Below are positions 24,203-33,704 of a DNA stretch of 64,000 nucleotides, one piece after another. The stretch is from contig NZ_JAQTHV010000001.1 in assembly GCF_029433295.1 (NCBI RefSeq), positions 248,001 through 312,000 on the forward strand, in the 5' to 3' direction. Position 1 is the stretch's first letter, and the number at the start of each line of letters is the position of its first letter. Position numbers and translations under genes: made by a program. Source of the DNA: Bifidobacterium sp. ESL0784. GTDB lineage: Bacteria; Actinomycetota; Actinomycetes; Actinomycetales; Bifidobacteriaceae. The notes under the pieces were generated by a model. That model made no database searches and was not told the origin of the DNA. It was given only the letters and a program-made list of their open reading frames with translations.

Positions 24203-26512
24203 TTGGACAGTAACGAGATTCGGCAACTGGACTTGCAAGACGACCCGCTCGATACTGGCCGTTACCCTATCGACCCGTGGAAATTCACCGAATATGGTGA
24301 GCCGACGGCCGAAAGCGCCACGCTGTTCTCCCTTTCCAACGGCACCATCGGTGTGCGCGGCGAGGCTAACGCGCCGCGTAATCTCGGTGCCGGCACGTTC
24401 CTGAGCGGTTTCCATGAGACTTTTGCCATCCGTCACGCTGAGGAGGCCTACGGCTTCGCGCGTGTGGGCCAGGTGGTGCAGGGCGTGCCCGATACGGTGG
24501 ATTTCAAGTTTTCCGTTGACGGCAAGGAGCTGAGCGATCCCCATGATGTCTCGCAGAGCCTCGATTTCAAAGAAGGTACTGCCACCCGTTCCTATACGTA
24601 TGACGTTGATGACGGTGTGAGCCTCGAGGTCGATATTGTCACCATGGTCTGCCTTTTCCGCGCCGATCTGATGGCCACGACCTTGACGTTCCGTGCCAGC
24701 GGGCGCGACCTGAACATCCACGTTGAAGGCAAGATGAACACGGACCATCCCGTGGTTTCCCGCGACGTCGACCCGCGCAAGGCCGACCTGATCGCCGACG
24801 GCGGCCTGCGCAAGCTCGAGGTCGATGCCATTTCCCGAGGCGTGGCCGACGAGAGTTTCGGTGCCTTCCACTGCCTGCATTCCGGTCTGACGATGGGCGT
24901 CGGCTTCTGCCAGCAGCTCGACGACGACATGATTCCCGAAATCTTCGATGTCAATGTGCCCGATGGCGGTGAAAAGCAAGTTTTGCGCTACGCCGCTTAC
25001 AATACATATCGGATAAATCCTATCGGAATAGATAAAGGACTCCAGGTTTCCACTTTCGAAACCCAGAATTCCGCTGAGCTGATCAGGCTTTGCGCGGAAA
25101 CTTTGAACTGGGCCGTCGCCCAAGGTCTTGAGCAGTTGCAGCAGCAACAGCGGGCATGGCTGAACCGTTTTTGGGAGGAATCCGACGTCGTCATCGATGA
25201 CGGCGAAGGCCGGCTTCAGCAGACGTTGCGTTGGGAGCTTTTCGAGCTCGCGCAGGCGACCGCCACCGTATCCAACGGCGTCTCGGCCAAGGGCCTGAGC
25301 GGCACCGGCTATTCCGGCCATTACTTCTGGGACACGGAAACGTATATCGTCCCGTTCCTTATCTATACGAACCCGGCGCGCGCCCGCGACATCCTTTCCT
25401 ATCGGTTCCGCATGCTGCCGGCGGCCCGCAAACGTGCCCGGATGATGAGCGTGGAAGGCGCGCTCTTCCCGTGGCGTGGGATCAACGGTGAGGAGGCCTC
25501 GGCTTTCTTCGAGGCCGGAACCGCCCAATGCCACATTGATGCGGACATCGCCTACGCCGTCAACCAGTACGTTTCGGTGACCGGCGACCACGAGTTTTTG
25601 GCCACGGAAGGCATCGATATTCTGGTCGAGACCGCGAGGATGTGGGCGAGCCTGGGCTATATGGGCTGGGATGGCACCTTCCATATCAACACGGTCACCG
25701 GCCCGGACGAATACACCGCCCTGGTGGATGACAACTATTACACCAACGTTATGGCCCAGTTCAACCTGCGCCGGGCCGCAGACGCTCTGGAATCGCTTGA
25801 GGGCGAGGAGCTCAACGCCGTGGTCCAGCGTCTTTCGATCAAGCCTGGTGAATCGATGCGCTGGCGCGAGATCGCCGAACTGATGAAATTGCCGTACGAC
25901 GAGAAGCTCGGTATCCACCTTCAGGACGACGACATCATGCGTCGCGAACCTTGGGATTTCGAACACGATACCGAGCGCCCGCTTCTGCTGCATTATCACC
26001 CGATGGTCATTTACCGCCGTCGCGTGCTGAAACAGACGGATACGGTGCTGGCGCTCTACCTGCTTTCCTCGAATTTCGGCTTGGACGTCAAGCGGCGCGA
26101 TTTCGACTTCTATGACCCGCTGACCACGGGTGATTCCTCGCTTTCCGCGGCCTCGCAGTGCATCTTGGCGGCCGAGGTCGGTTATGGCGATTTGGCCATG
26201 CAGTATTTTTTGGAGTCGCTCTACGCCGATGTCGCCAACCTGCACAGCAACACCTCCGATGGCATCCATCTGGCTTCGGCCGGCGGCGTGTGGATGTCGG
26301 TGGTCGCCGGCTTCGGCGGCCTGCGCGATTCGGGTGGCGAAGAGCTTTCGATTGATCCGCACCTGCCCAATGAGTGGGAGAGCCTCACCTACCGGCTCAC
26401 CATCCATGGCTCGCGCCTGGTCATCACCGTCACCCACGGCGAAGTCACGGTCCGCCGAGTTTCCGGCGACTCGGTGACGCTCAAGGTCAAGGGCGAGCTT
26501 CGCACGGTCTGA
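24203..26512 (+). CDS. GH65 disaccharide phosphorylase
   Basis: 769-residue family 65 glycoside phosphorylase (maltose, trehalose, kojibiose or nigerose type). It has an N-terminal super-sandwich domain, an (alpha/alpha)6 barrel and a C-terminal jelly-roll. The catalytic acid is E503 in VTGPDEYT, FWDTE (375-379) is the subsite -1 loop, and K610-Q611 (LKQTDT) plus the SDGIH loop match the phosphate/acceptor region. It releases beta-glucose 1-phosphate from an alpha-glucoside inside the cell. The start is TTG with GGAGG six bases upstream; no closer ATG fits. Disaccharide specificity cannot be read with confidence. Confidence 0.9.
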   Translation: MDSNEIRQLDLQDDPLDTGRYPIDPWKFTEYGEPTAESATLFSLSNGTIGVRGEANAPRNLGAGTFLSGFHETFAIRHAEEAYGFARVGQVVQGVPDTVDFKFSVDGKELSDPHDVSQSLDFKEGTATRSYTYDVDDGVSLEVDIVTMVCLFRADLMATTLTFRASGRDLNIHVEGKMNTDHPVVSRDVDPRKADLIADGGLRKLEVDAISRGVADESFGAFHCLHSGLTMGVGFCQQLDDDMIPEIFDVNVPDGGEKQVLRYAAYNTYRINPIGIDKGLQVSTFETQNSAELIRLCAETLNWAVAQGLEQLQQQQRAWLNRFWEESDVVIDDGEGRLQQTLRWELFELAQATATVSNGVSAKGLSGTGYSGHYFWDTETYIVPFLIYTNPARARDILSYRFRMLPAARKRARMMSVEGALFPWRGINGEEASAFFEAGTAQCHIDADIAYAVNQYVSVTGDHEFLATEGIDILVETARMWASLGYMGWDGTFHINTVTGPDEYTALVDDNYYTNVMAQFNLRRAADALESLEGEELNAVVQRLSIKPGESMRWREIAELMKLPYDEKLGIHLQDDDIMRREPWDFEHDTERPLLLHYHPMVIYRRRVLKQTDTVLALYLLSSNFGLDVKRRDFDFYDPLTTGDSSLSAASQCILAAEVGYGDLAMQYFLESLYADVANLHSNTSDGIHLASAGGVWMSVVAGFGGLRDSGGEELSIDPHLPNEWESLTYRLTIHGSRLVITVTHGEVTVRRVSGDSVTLKVKGELRTV

Positions 26513-26650
26513 GTTGTGGCCGACACTTTCTGTGACGTCTTTTCCCGGGATGTTTCGGTGCTTTTCGGCGGTTTCTGACGATATCGTTGGTCGCGTATTT
26601 CTCGACATATATGTGGTTGGTGGCGGTATCGCTTGGCTTGCTTTATAAGG

Positions 26651-26656
26651 TATAAT
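26651..26656 (+). promoter_or_regulatory. -10 box TATAAT before the secreted-protein gene
   Basis: Perfect TATAAT in the context AAGGTATAAT, 52 bp before ATG 26708. No clear -35 at 17 bp. The 195-bp gap after GH65 holds no other visible signal. Confidence 0.5.
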
Positions 26657-26707
26657 CTATCGCTAAGCGGTTTATCAACTCCGATTCATTGGCGAAGGAA
26701 GTGCATC

Positions 26708-27164
26708 ATGAGTAACAGCAAAAAGCAGTTTTTGGGCGCGGCGTCTGCCTGCGGCGCTACTTGCGAGCGTGGCGTTTGTCAGCCCGTCGGTAGCTTTTGC
26801 TGCCCAACCCACACAGCCTTTGGATCAGTCGCCGATAACCTGGCAGAGTGACGGTGTGAATTATCAAGCCCAGCAGTTCTCCGATGGTTCGGTTTCCGTC
26901 TCATTTACCAGTCCGAACTCCTCTGATGATGCTTCTCTCAAAGGCTCCATAACATTCTGGGGTGCCGAGCCCACTGCCGCGGCTGCTCCTTCGACGGTTA
27001 GCTGGCAGGAGGGGACGGCGGATGAAATGACGACCAACGTCCTCACGTTCGATGGTGGCAAGGGGTCCGGCGCGTCGCCGAGCGCCACTATCAATATTGA
27101 ACGTAGCAACGGCTCTGGTACGATCGGAAAGACGCAGTTGCGCGCCCGCAGCCTTGAAGGCTAA
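26708..27164 (+). pseudogene. Frameshifted gene for a small secreted protein
   Basis: ATG 26708 has a GAAGGAAG ribosome site and begins MSNSKKQF, but this frame runs into unrelated sequence and stops at 26851. The +1 frame continues as a perfect export signal (ARR then LPAALLASVAFVSPSVAFA, predicted cut before AQP) and a Ser/Thr/Gly-rich domain of about 120 residues ending at 27164. Removing one T from the TTTTT run at 26729-26733 joins both parts into a normal secreted protein. This is either a recent disrupting mutation, a sequencing error, or slippage-controlled expression. The mature domain is not recognised. Confidence 0.7.
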
Positions 27165-27194
27165 CGCAAACAATTAAATATTTATAGGAAACGG

Positions 27195-27238
27195 AATCCG
27201 CCGCCTGCAATTGATGTTGCTGGTGGCGGATTTTGTTT
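27195..27238 (+). terminator. Terminator after the secreted-protein gene
   Basis: AATCCGCC (27195-27202) pairs with GGCGGATT (27225-27232) around a second inner stem, and a T-rich run (TTGTTTGTT) follows. Confidence 0.75.
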
Positions 27239-27344
27239 GTTGCGATTGGGTCGCTAATGGCGAGGATATCGGCGCAGGCTATTTGACGCCCGGAACATAG
27301 CTTCGAGTGAGAACGGATTTTTTCCCGCACAATAATTAAATGAT

Positions 27345-27379
27345 TTGACATAATAGGATCGGGCGGTTTACGATGTAAA
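27345..27379 (+). promoter_or_regulatory. xylA promoter with overlapping palindrome
   Basis: TTGACA (27345-27350) and TACGAT (27369-27374) are spaced by 18 bp, 62 bp before xylA. The -10 lies inside an inverted repeat, TTTAC-GAT-GTAAA (27367-27379), which may be a repressor site. Confidence 0.6.
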
Positions 27380-27436
27380 TGAAACGAATTAACCAATGTC
27401 GCCTGCAACGACGGCATGTGCGCAAAGGAGCAACCT

Positions 27437-28780
27437 ATGGGGTTGTGGGATGTTGACAAAATTCAGTATGTCGGGCATGACAAGGGAGTCAAGGAAGAGC
27501 TTGGTTTCCATTATTATGACGCCGACCGTGTGGTTGCCGGAAAGCCGATGAAGGACTGGCTGCGTTTCGCCGTGGCTTGGTGGCACACCTTCGACCAGCA
27601 GCTCGTCGATCCGTTCGGCGACGGCACCGCCCATCGTCCTTATTACAAGTACACCGATCCGATGGATCAGGCGCTTGCCAAGGTCGATTACGCTTTTGAG
27701 CTGTTCCAGAAGCTCGGCGTGCAGTACTTCTGCTTCCATGATCGCGACTTGGCGCCGGAAGGTGACACCCTGCGCGAGACCAACGCCAACCTCGACAAGG
27801 TCGTTGACAAGATCGAAGAGAACATGAAGTCCACCGGCGTCAAGCTCTTGTGGAACACCTCATCGCTCTTCACCAACCCGCGCTTTGTCGACGGCGCCTC
27901 CACTTCGCCGTTCGCCGACATCTTCGCCTATTCCGGCGCACAGCTGAAGCACAGCCTGGAGATCGGCAAGCGCCTCGGCGGCGAGAACTACGTCTTCTGG
28001 GGTGGCCGTGAAGGCTATGAAAACCTCTGGAACACCGATATGGCCCGCGAAAAGGATCACATGGCTGAGTTCTTCCACATGTGTGTGGACTATGCCAAGG
28101 AAATCGGCATGAACGCGCAGTTCCTGATCGAGCCGAAGGCCAAGGAGCCCTGCAGCCTGCAGTATGACTTCGACGCCTCCACCGCCATCTCGTTCCTGCA
28201 GAAGTACGACCTGATGGGCACCTTCAAGCTCAACCTCGAAGGCAACCATGCCAACCTCGCCACCCACACCTACCAGCACGAGATTCGCATTGCGCGCGAC
28301 GCCGGCGAGCTTGGTTCGCTCGACGCCAACCAGGGTGACAAGCTCATCGGCTGGGATATGGACGAGTTCCCGACCGACCTCTACGAGACCACCGCAGTGA
28401 TGTGGGAGGTCCTCGACGAAGGCCAGATCGGCCCTCACGGCGGCCTGAACTTCGACGCCAAGCCGCGCCGCAGCTCCTTCGAAGCCGAAGACCTCTTCCG
28501 TACCCATATCGCGGGCATGGATTCCTTCGCCGCCGGTCTGCTGGTCGCCGCGAAGATGCACGAGGACAAGTACATCGAGGATCTCGTCTCTAAGCGCTAC
28601 GAATCCTTCGATTCCGGCATCGGCAAGACCGTCGAAGACGGCACCGCCACGCTGGCCACGCTCGAAGACTATGCGATCGATATGCCGCAGAAGGACCTTA
28701 TCGCCTCCACGCACTCCGATCACCTTGAGTCCGTCAAGGCCACGATCAACAACTACATAATCGAAGCTTTGAGCGAGTAA
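27437..28780 (+). CDS. xylA: Xylose isomerase
   Basis: 447-residue class II xylose isomerase converting D-xylose to D-xylulose (and glucose to fructose weakly). H101 and D104 (FHDRDL) form the ring-opening pair. Metal ligands lie in IEPKAKEP, the NLEGNHA region, MDEFPTD and the late Asp of GGLNFDAK. The open frame begins seven codons earlier, but ATG 27437 has AAAGGAG seven bases upstream and the family start [13 protein letters not shown]. It stands alone here; a xylulokinase must be elsewhere. The product enters the bifid shunt as xylulose 5-phosphate. Confidence 0.95.
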   Translation: MGLWDVDKIQYVGHDKGVKEELGFHYYDADRVVAGKPMKDWLRFAVAWWHTFDQQLVDPFGDGTAHRPYYKYTDPMDQALAKVDYAFELFQKLGVQYFCFHDRDLAPEGDTLRETNANLDKVVDKIEENMKSTGVKLLWNTSSLFTNPRFVDGASTSPFADIFAYSGAQLKHSLEIGKRLGGENYVFWGGREGYENLWNTDMAREKDHMAEFFHMCVDYAKEIGMNAQFLIEPKAKEPCSLQYDFDASTAISFLQKYDLMGTFKLNLEGNHANLATHTYQHEIRIARDAGELGSLDANQGDKLIGWDMDEFPTDLYETTAVMWEVLDEGQIGPHGGLNFDAKPRRSSFEAEDLFRTHIAGMDSFAAGLLVAAKMHEDKYIEDLVSKRYESFDSGIGKTVEDGTATLATLEDYAIDMPQKDLIASTHSDHLESVKATINNYIIEALSE

Positions 28781-28824
28781 GGCCAGGCAACTGCAGTCCC
28801 ATTTCATACTTTTCTTTCTATAAG

Positions 28825-28864
28825 CATTTGGCCGGTCACCCACAATCGGGTGACCGGCCAAATG
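28825..28864. terminator. Strong hairpin after xylA
   Basis: A perfect 17-bp stem (CATTTGGCCGGTCACCC and its complement) with a 6-base loop, 44 bp after the xylA stop. No clear T-run follows on either strand, but the position fits a terminator. The rest of 28781-29267 holds two more hairpins and no gene. Confidence 0.7.
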
Positions 28865-29118
28865 TCGGTTATCGGTCAAAATGCCTTGTATGAAATGGGT
28901 ATGTAGGCTCGGATGCCGAATGAGAATTCGGGGGCCGACTTTCTTGGATTTCAGGGAAACTTGCGCTCTGAGGTGGTATATTCCTCGGTGCGTGTAGCGC
29001 GGAACGACGGGAACCGTGATTTTGGGCTTTAAAGCTGCGTTTTGGTAGTCTGCACATTGAGCGTTATTCAGAAAACGGCATCATTGCGCGAATCTGTCCC
29101 TCAGCGTTTTTGTGTTAT

Positions 29119-29163
29119 GTAGCATTGAAGCGTGAAGCGAGTGTTTTCTGGCTTCAATGCTAC
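29119..29163. repeat. Hairpin repeat H1 (13-19-13)
   Basis: GTAGCATTGAAGC (29119-29131) and GCTTCAATGCTAC (29151-29163) form a perfect 13-bp stem around 19 bases. A second element of identical geometry and similar sequence lies at 59479-59523, with compensated stem changes. Its role is unknown; it sits between xylA and the convergent esterase gene. Confidence 0.65.
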
Positions 29164-29216
29164 GGATGCCTTGCTTTTAACGGCAGTCAGTTTTTAACGT
29201 TGTGGTTTTACCGTCA

Positions 29217-29254
29217 AAGGGCTGGTTTCTGCGTCATTGCACAAACCAGCCCTT
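29217..29254 (-). terminator. Hairpin after the esterase gene
   Basis: AAGGGCTGGTTT (29217-29228) pairs perfectly with AAACCAGCCCTT (29243-29254), starting 13 bp beyond the stop of the minus-strand esterase gene. The T-run is weak. Confidence 0.55.
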
Positions 29255-29267
29255 CGATTTCGATACT

Positions 29268-30092
29268 TTATTTCACGAAATTGCGCTTGATCCAAGCAGC
29301 CCAGAGGCTCGGCCAGACCTGTGCGCTCGGCTCGATCTGCGCGGCGTTGCCGACTGCGGCCGTCTCGGCGGTGGCGAGGGCCAGGCTGTGCGGGCCGTGT
29401 GGGAAGATGTGCGCTTCGACAGGCACGCCGGCATCGACGCAGGCGTTGATGAAGAGCAGTGAGTTCTGCACCGGCACCACCGCGTCGGTGACGGTCTGCC
29501 AGATGAAAGTGGTCGGCGTCTTGGAGTCGACGTGCTTCTCGCAAGAGATTTCGTCGAGCATCTTCTGGTCGGTTTTCTTTTCACCCAGTAGCTTGTCAAC
29601 AGTGCCAGCATGCGTGTATTTGCCGGCGGTGAGCACGGAATAACCCAGCGCCAGGCCGTTGGCACGCACCTGGTCGGGGTCGTAGCCGTTTTCGCGCATC
29701 ACATCGTCGCCGGTGGTCGTTGCCATCGACGCTGCAAGCTGGCCGCCGCACGAGAAGCCGATCACGGTGACTGCATCGGGGTCGGTGTGCCAGGCTTCGG
29801 CGTTCTCGCGGATGATTTTCATGGCTTCGGCACCTTCGAGCATCTGTACCGGGTAACGCGAGGGCGCGATGGAATAGCGCAGCACGAATGCCTGCACGCC
29901 CGCGCCCACGGCCATCATCGCGATGGGTTCGGCCTCGCGATCGGTCACCTTGTTGAATCCGCCGCCGGGGAAGATGAGCACCGCCGGACGCCGACGGTCT
30001 GGGTCGATTTCCTTGGAATTGTCGATGATATAACCGGTCAGCGTGGCGACGCTGCCGTCGATACCCTTGATGGTCTTAGTAATATATTGCAT
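29268..30092 (-). CDS. Alpha/beta-hydrolase esterase (acetylxylan esterase-like)
   Basis: 274-residue cytoplasmic alpha/beta hydrolase. The oxyanion segment FPGGGF near residue 38, the nucleophile elbow GFSCGG, an Asp in VTDAVVP and the His of HGPHS give a complete Ser-Asp-His set. It resembles small acetylxylan or feruloyl esterases (BD-FAE/AxeA-type lipases) often found near xylan genes. Its neighbour xylA supports a role in removing acyl groups from plant oligosaccharides (inference). ATG 30092 is preferred over an upstream ATG because of the AGGGG site before it. Confidence 0.82.
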   Translation of the reverse strand: MQYITKTIKGIDGSVATLTGYIIDNSKEIDPDRRRPAVLIFPGGGFNKVTDREAEPIAMMAVGAGVQAFVLRYSIAPSRYPVQMLEGAEAMKIIRENAEAWHTDPDAVTVIGFSCGGQLAASMATTTGDDVMRENGYDPDQVRANGLALGYSVLTAGKYTHAGTVDKLLGEKKTDQKMLDEISCEKHVDSKTPTTFIWQTVTDAVVPVQNSLLFINACVDAGVPVEAHIFPHGPHSLALATAETAAVGNAAQIEPSAQVWPSLWAAWIKRNFVK

Positions 30093-30295
30093 TTCATGCC
30101 CCTTTTTGTAGTCAGTGGTCTTTTCGTGTCTTATCAATAATTATCAATGATGCTGTCGAACCAACTGATTCCTACTTCCGGATTCTAAGAAGGTTGCCCG
30201 ACGGTTGTGCACTCGATCGATAAGGATAAATTTAATGCTTCTGAATTTTATTTCTTCCTTACCTCCAACCGGTCAATCACGTCACTAAATGGTTA

Positions 30296-30998
30296 TTGCT
30301 GCTGAGAATGCAGCGGGGCAGGCGGAAGGTTGGAGACTGGATGGGAGTTCCGGTCCGATGTATAGCGATTTCTTCAGGCGGAATGTTTCGAGTGGGGTTT
30401 AGAGAGGCGCTGCGTCGGCGAGGAGGGTGTCCGGGGTTGATGACGTTGGGTGAGTGGGTCCGCACAGATCTGAGATGGCACCGCGTCTTGCCGGATGATC
30501 CGGAAGTATTGAAGCATATGCTGCTGGACCAGCGGCTGGAGAGCGACCTATTGCGGGAAGTAGTGGCACTGGTAAAAAGATCCGGCCACCACCCTGACGC
30601 CAACTGACGAACTCGTCGCTCAGAACGGCGGTGGCTATTCCCGCCCGGGGGCGGGCGGCGGTCAGTTATGCATTCCGACTGGGGCCACTACCGGCGTCCG
30701 GTCTCAGAAGCTCTATGAGCCGGAAGGACTGTTCACCGGACAACAGCGCAGTGGAATGGTTCTTCGGCAGGCTGAAGATCGAAGTCATCTGTTCCAAACA
30801 CTAAAAGAAACTCACCGGTGAACAGGTCATCGCCAGGGCCTGAGAGTGCATCGAATGGTACAGCACCGTTCATAATCAAGGCCAGTTCGTCTACCGAAGC
30901 TCTGACCAACGCTGCTGGGCTTTCGGCCTCATGGCATGGTCAGACAACGAAAAACAGGAAAACACCCCTAACTTTCCGTCCGTACCCCAAGTTTTTTA
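30296..30998 (+). mobile_element. Decayed IS3-family transposase remnant
   Basis: Translated fragments in several frames match the IS3-type pattern. LPDDPEVLKHMLLDQRLESD (about 30490-30550) resembles the end of OrfA. HSDWGHYRRPVSEAL (from 30671) is the DDE-domain HSDxG stretch. SMSRKDCSPDN then AVEWFFGRLKIE (from 30712) is the SMSRxGxxxDN..E-FF-x-LK end of OrfB. ENTPNFPS near 30960 is a typical IS3 C-terminus. These pieces are joined by frameshifts, in-frame stops and a large internal deletion, so the element is dead. No terminal repeats could be defined. It marks the left edge of an AT-richer island. Confidence 0.72.
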
Positions 30999-31092
30999 GA
31001 TCACAATCGTACGTTTCAGGCTAGATTGATCAGTTTATAACAGAATGTTACAATGTTCGGCGTGTCGTTATCTGATTTGATAATTTTAGGTC

Positions 31093-31116
31093 TATAATAA
31101 AACTGGTTATATAACC
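31093..31116 (+). promoter_or_regulatory. Promoter/operator of the secreted cysteine protein gene
   Basis: TATAAT (31093-31098) is followed by the perfect palindrome GGTTATATAACC (31105-31116), which would overlap the transcription start. ATG 31160 lies 44 bp further on, behind an AAGGAGAAG ribosome site. The palindrome is a candidate operator. Confidence 0.5.
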
Positions 31117-31159
31117 CTCTTATTTTAAGCTGTAACAACTTATTTAAGGAGAAGTTATC

Positions 31160-31534
31160 ATGACTGAAAAGTCGAAGACAAAGAAGTCGCTGGTTGCGCT
31201 TATTGCAGCCGCATTATCCTTGGGAATGTTTACCGTTTTACCTTCTAGCGCCCAGGCGGCGGGATGCTCTCTTGTTGCGCAATCATGGCAGTCTGGTGGC
31301 AATGTTGTTTTTAGAGGTGGGCGGGTTAACTGTTCCAATAATTCCGATACTCATGTTCTGGCAAAGCGTGATGTGTCATTTGGTCCTGACCAGGTCTTTT
31401 CGAATTATTTGATTCGTTATGGACACGGTACGATAACAACACGTGTTGGTGGTACCAGAGGTCAGCAATATTATACGGAAACATACTCGGATACCGGAGC
31501 GAAGACGCAGTCCAATCGTACTGTATTCCGGTAG
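31160..31534 (+). CDS. Small secreted two-cysteine protein
   Basis: 124 residues: a classical signal peptide (KKSLVALIAAALSLGMFTVLPSSAQA, predicted cut after AQA) and a mature part of about 90 residues starting AGCSLV. It contains two Cys (about positions 36 and 57), suggesting one disulfide, and many Gly, Ser, Thr, Arg and aromatic residues. No family is recognised. Size, export and position just before an ABC transporter with two membrane proteins suggest a bacteriocin-like or signalling protein, but this is inference. An AAGGAGAAG site precedes the start. The surrounding DNA is AT-richer than the core genes. Confidence 0.75.
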   Translation: MTEKSKTKKSLVALIAAALSLGMFTVLPSSAQAAGCSLVAQSWQSGGNVVFRGGRVNCSNNSDTHVLAKRDVSFGPDQVFSNYLIRYGHGTITTRVGGTRGQQYYTETYSDTGAKTQSNRTVFR

Positions 31535-31621
31535 TCGTTTCTTATGAGGCCGGTCATGCACATTCAGTGATTTATTGTCAGATATGCATGACCGGCTTTG
31601 AATTTTCAAAGGGGTTTGCCG

Positions 31622-32359
31622 ATGAATACCATTGCCGAGTGCAGGGGGGTGAGCTTCTCTTATGGGAGGCATCCTGTATTGTCGGATATTTCTTTTTGTC
31701 TCTCTCCCGGTATCACAGGTCTGTTAGGAGTGAACGGTGCCGGCAAAAGCACGCTGATTCGTCTGTTGGCCACGTTGCGTAGACCTTCATCCGGCAGTGT
31801 TGAAGTGGCGGGGCAGGATGTGACCGCCCGTGCAGGAAGTATCGAGGCTAGGCGATATTTGGGATATCTGCCTCAATCTTTTGAAGTAATGAATTTTTCC
31901 ACGGTAGAGGCGAATGTGGAATATGCGGCATGGGCTCATGGCGTTGATGAACAGAATGTGCGTGCCGTTACGCTTGAGACGTTGAAAGCGGTGGGGCTTG
32001 ACGAATTGGCGAAACGGAGGGTGCGCACCCTTTCCGGGGGACAGCGTCAACGCCTTGGTATTGCATGCGCGACAGCGCATAAGCCCGAATTGTTGTTGCT
32101 TGATGAACCGACGGTGGGCGTGGATCCGCTTCAAAGGGATGCGTTGAGGGGCATGATTGCCGAACTTGGTAAAAGTTCTGCCATACTTCTGAGCACGCAT
32201 CTGGTGGAGGATGTTGCTAGGCTTGCTGACCGTGTGCTGATTATGGATTGTGGCCGATTGGTATTTGATGGTAGCGTGGATGATCTTGTGGCGAAGGTGC
32301 CGACTGCCGTTGATCGAACGGTGGCCATCGAAACGGCTTTCAGGATGATGGCGTCATGA
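31622..32359 (+). CDS. ABC transporter ATP-binding protein
   Basis: 245 residues, ABC-2-type ATPase. Walker A is GVNGAGKST, the Q-loop is YLPQSF, the signature is LSGGQRQRLGIA, Walker B is LLLLDEP and the switch His is STHLVED. ATG 31622 is chosen because AAAGGGG lies eight bases upstream; a TTG 24 bases earlier has no site. It follows the secreted-protein gene by 87 bp and overlaps the next gene by four bases, so the transporter genes are one unit. Likely powers export of, or self-protection against, the small secreted protein. Confidence 0.88.
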   Translation: MNTIAECRGVSFSYGRHPVLSDISFCLSPGITGLLGVNGAGKSTLIRLLATLRRPSSGSVEVAGQDVTARAGSIEARRYLGYLPQSFEVMNFSTVEANVEYAAWAHGVDEQNVRAVTLETLKAVGLDELAKRRVRTLSGGQRQRLGIACATAHKPELLLLDEPTVGVDPLQRDALRGMIAELGKSSAILLSTHLVEDVARLADRVLIMDCGRLVFDGSVDDLVAKVPTAVDRTVAIETAFRMMAS

Positions 32360-33702
32360 GTGCTTCTGAAATCTCTCTTACCTGTCCGCGGGGCCATCGG
32401 TTGTTTGATCGAAAATTGCCTGTATGGTTTCCATCTTTAGGGTTGCTGGCGGTTACGATGCTGTTGTGCGCAGTTTCGTCATTTTTTTCTTCTCTTGGTT
32501 CTTTGTCTGGCTTTTTGACTTGTTGGTCCTCATTTACCGTTGCCTGCCGTGAGGGTGTGTTGTTGCCGTCACTGGTTATCGGCGTTATGACGTTCTTGGT
32601 CGGGCGCAATTTCGGTCCCTCAAACGTGATTGTCGGTCGGGTCGCCTCAAGGGGAACAAGGAGCATATGGCTCCATCATGTCATCAGACTTGTGGTTGCC
32701 GTCATCGTGGGATATACCATCGGCTTTATTCCGTTGCTGGTGAGGCTTTCGGCAAATGCCACTTGGGGTAGCGTAGATTGGTGGGCGTTACCGGATTCTT
32801 ATAGCGTGTTGATTTTCTTTGTTGCCTTTGGCATGGTATTGGCGTTGGTGTGCTCTCGCCCTTGGGGCGTAATGGTTGTCCCGGCCGCGTTGCTCTTGGC
32901 TTCGGTCTGTCTGCGGTTCGTCAACGAATGGGTACTAGTGAACACGGGGTATTCTTCGTTGATGCTTTCGCCTATTTGGGGCGATGAAAACCCTTATCTT
33001 GGGTATCAAGTGTCAATATCCACACATGTGATGCGCATTCTGTTTTTCTCCATGCTCGTCTTACTTGTCGTATGTGTTGCCACGAGGATTTTGGATGGGA
33101 ATACGTTGCTGTTGGATTCGTTGTCGGGGGTTTGGGCTGTGGCAATATCTTGCATGCTCGTTTTTGTCATAGCGATTCCGCAGAAGCTAGTCATTCCGGA
33201 ACCATTTTCTCAAGAATGTGCTGTTACGGAGATGGGTGTGAAGTTGTGTCTGCATCCTGCGGATGCTCGAGCAAGAAGAGAGTTGGCTCCTCTGGTTGAT
33301 AAGGTCGCTGGGCTTACGGGCACGGAGCGAAGCGTGTATTCGGAGTGGGTGACAGGCAAGAATCCGATTGGCATATCGTTCAATATCGACGATGACGGAC
33401 ATGGAAACCTCGATACTGAGCAGATTCTGACTCAGCTCACCGGACAGATTGTGTTTCCCGATGATAGGTGCACAAAACCTGGGGTAAACAGTACTGCTGC
33501 GGGTCTTGTGCACCGTGAGCTGGAGCGCAGAGTCGGCATGGATGTGTCCGGTTCGACTATGTCGGATGGGGAAGCGGTGAGTCCGAATGAGACTCTTGGT
33601 CATGGTTTCAGGGCTATGAGCGATGCGCAATTCGCGGCTTGGTTTAAGGAGCACCGGCAACTGGTTGCATCGTGTGCCATTACGGAAAAGGATCTGCCTT
33701 GA
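32356..33702 (+). CDS. ABC-type membrane protein with C-terminal outer domain
   Basis: 448 residues. Seven or so hydrophobic segments occupy roughly residues 25-280. A hydrophilic C-terminal domain of about 165 residues follows, with four Cys, including the spaced pair CAVTEMGVKLC and an HPA motif. This layout recalls actinobacterial ABC-2 permeases with an extracytoplasmic tail (family memory, moderate certainty). It overlaps both neighbours closely: ATGA with the ATPase gene, and a stop adjacent to the next start. Function probably as the permease of the island's transporter. Confidence 0.75.
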   Translation: MSASEISLTCPRGHRLFDRKLPVWFPSLGLLAVTMLLCAVSSFFSSLGSLSGFLTCWSSFTVACREGVLLPSLVIGVMTFLVGRNFGPSNVIVGRVASRGTRSIWLHHVIRLVVAVIVGYTIGFIPLLVRLSANATWGSVDWWALPDSYSVLIFFVAFGMVLALVCSRPWGVMVVPAALLLASVCLRFVNEWVLVNTGYSSLMLSPIWGDENPYLGYQVSISTHVMRILFFSMLVLLVVCVATRILDGNTLLLDSLSGVWAVAISCMLVFVIAIPQKLVIPEPFSQECAVTEMGVKLCLHPADARARRELAPLVDKVAGLTGTERSVYSEWVTGKNPIGISFNIDDDGHGNLDTEQILTQLTGQIVFPDDRCTKPGVNSTAAGLVHRELERRVGMDVSGSTMSDGEAVSPNETLGHGFRAMSDAQFAAWFKEHRQLVASCAITEKDLP

Positions 33703-33704
33703 GG

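Noticed and set aside
24065..26608. 847-codon open frame antisense to the GH65 gene
   Set aside because: Fully covered by a well-supported phosphorylase on the other strand; codon-phase artefact.
29110..29643. 177-codon plus-strand frame over the esterase end
   Set aside because: Overlaps the catalytic part of the esterase in antisense and lacks a ribosome site.
31160..31534. Lactococcin 972-type bacteriocin
   Set aside because: Size, export and ABC neighbours recall that family, but the mature sequence does not show its Trp/His/Asn pattern and contains two Cys, so only an unknown secreted protein is claimed.
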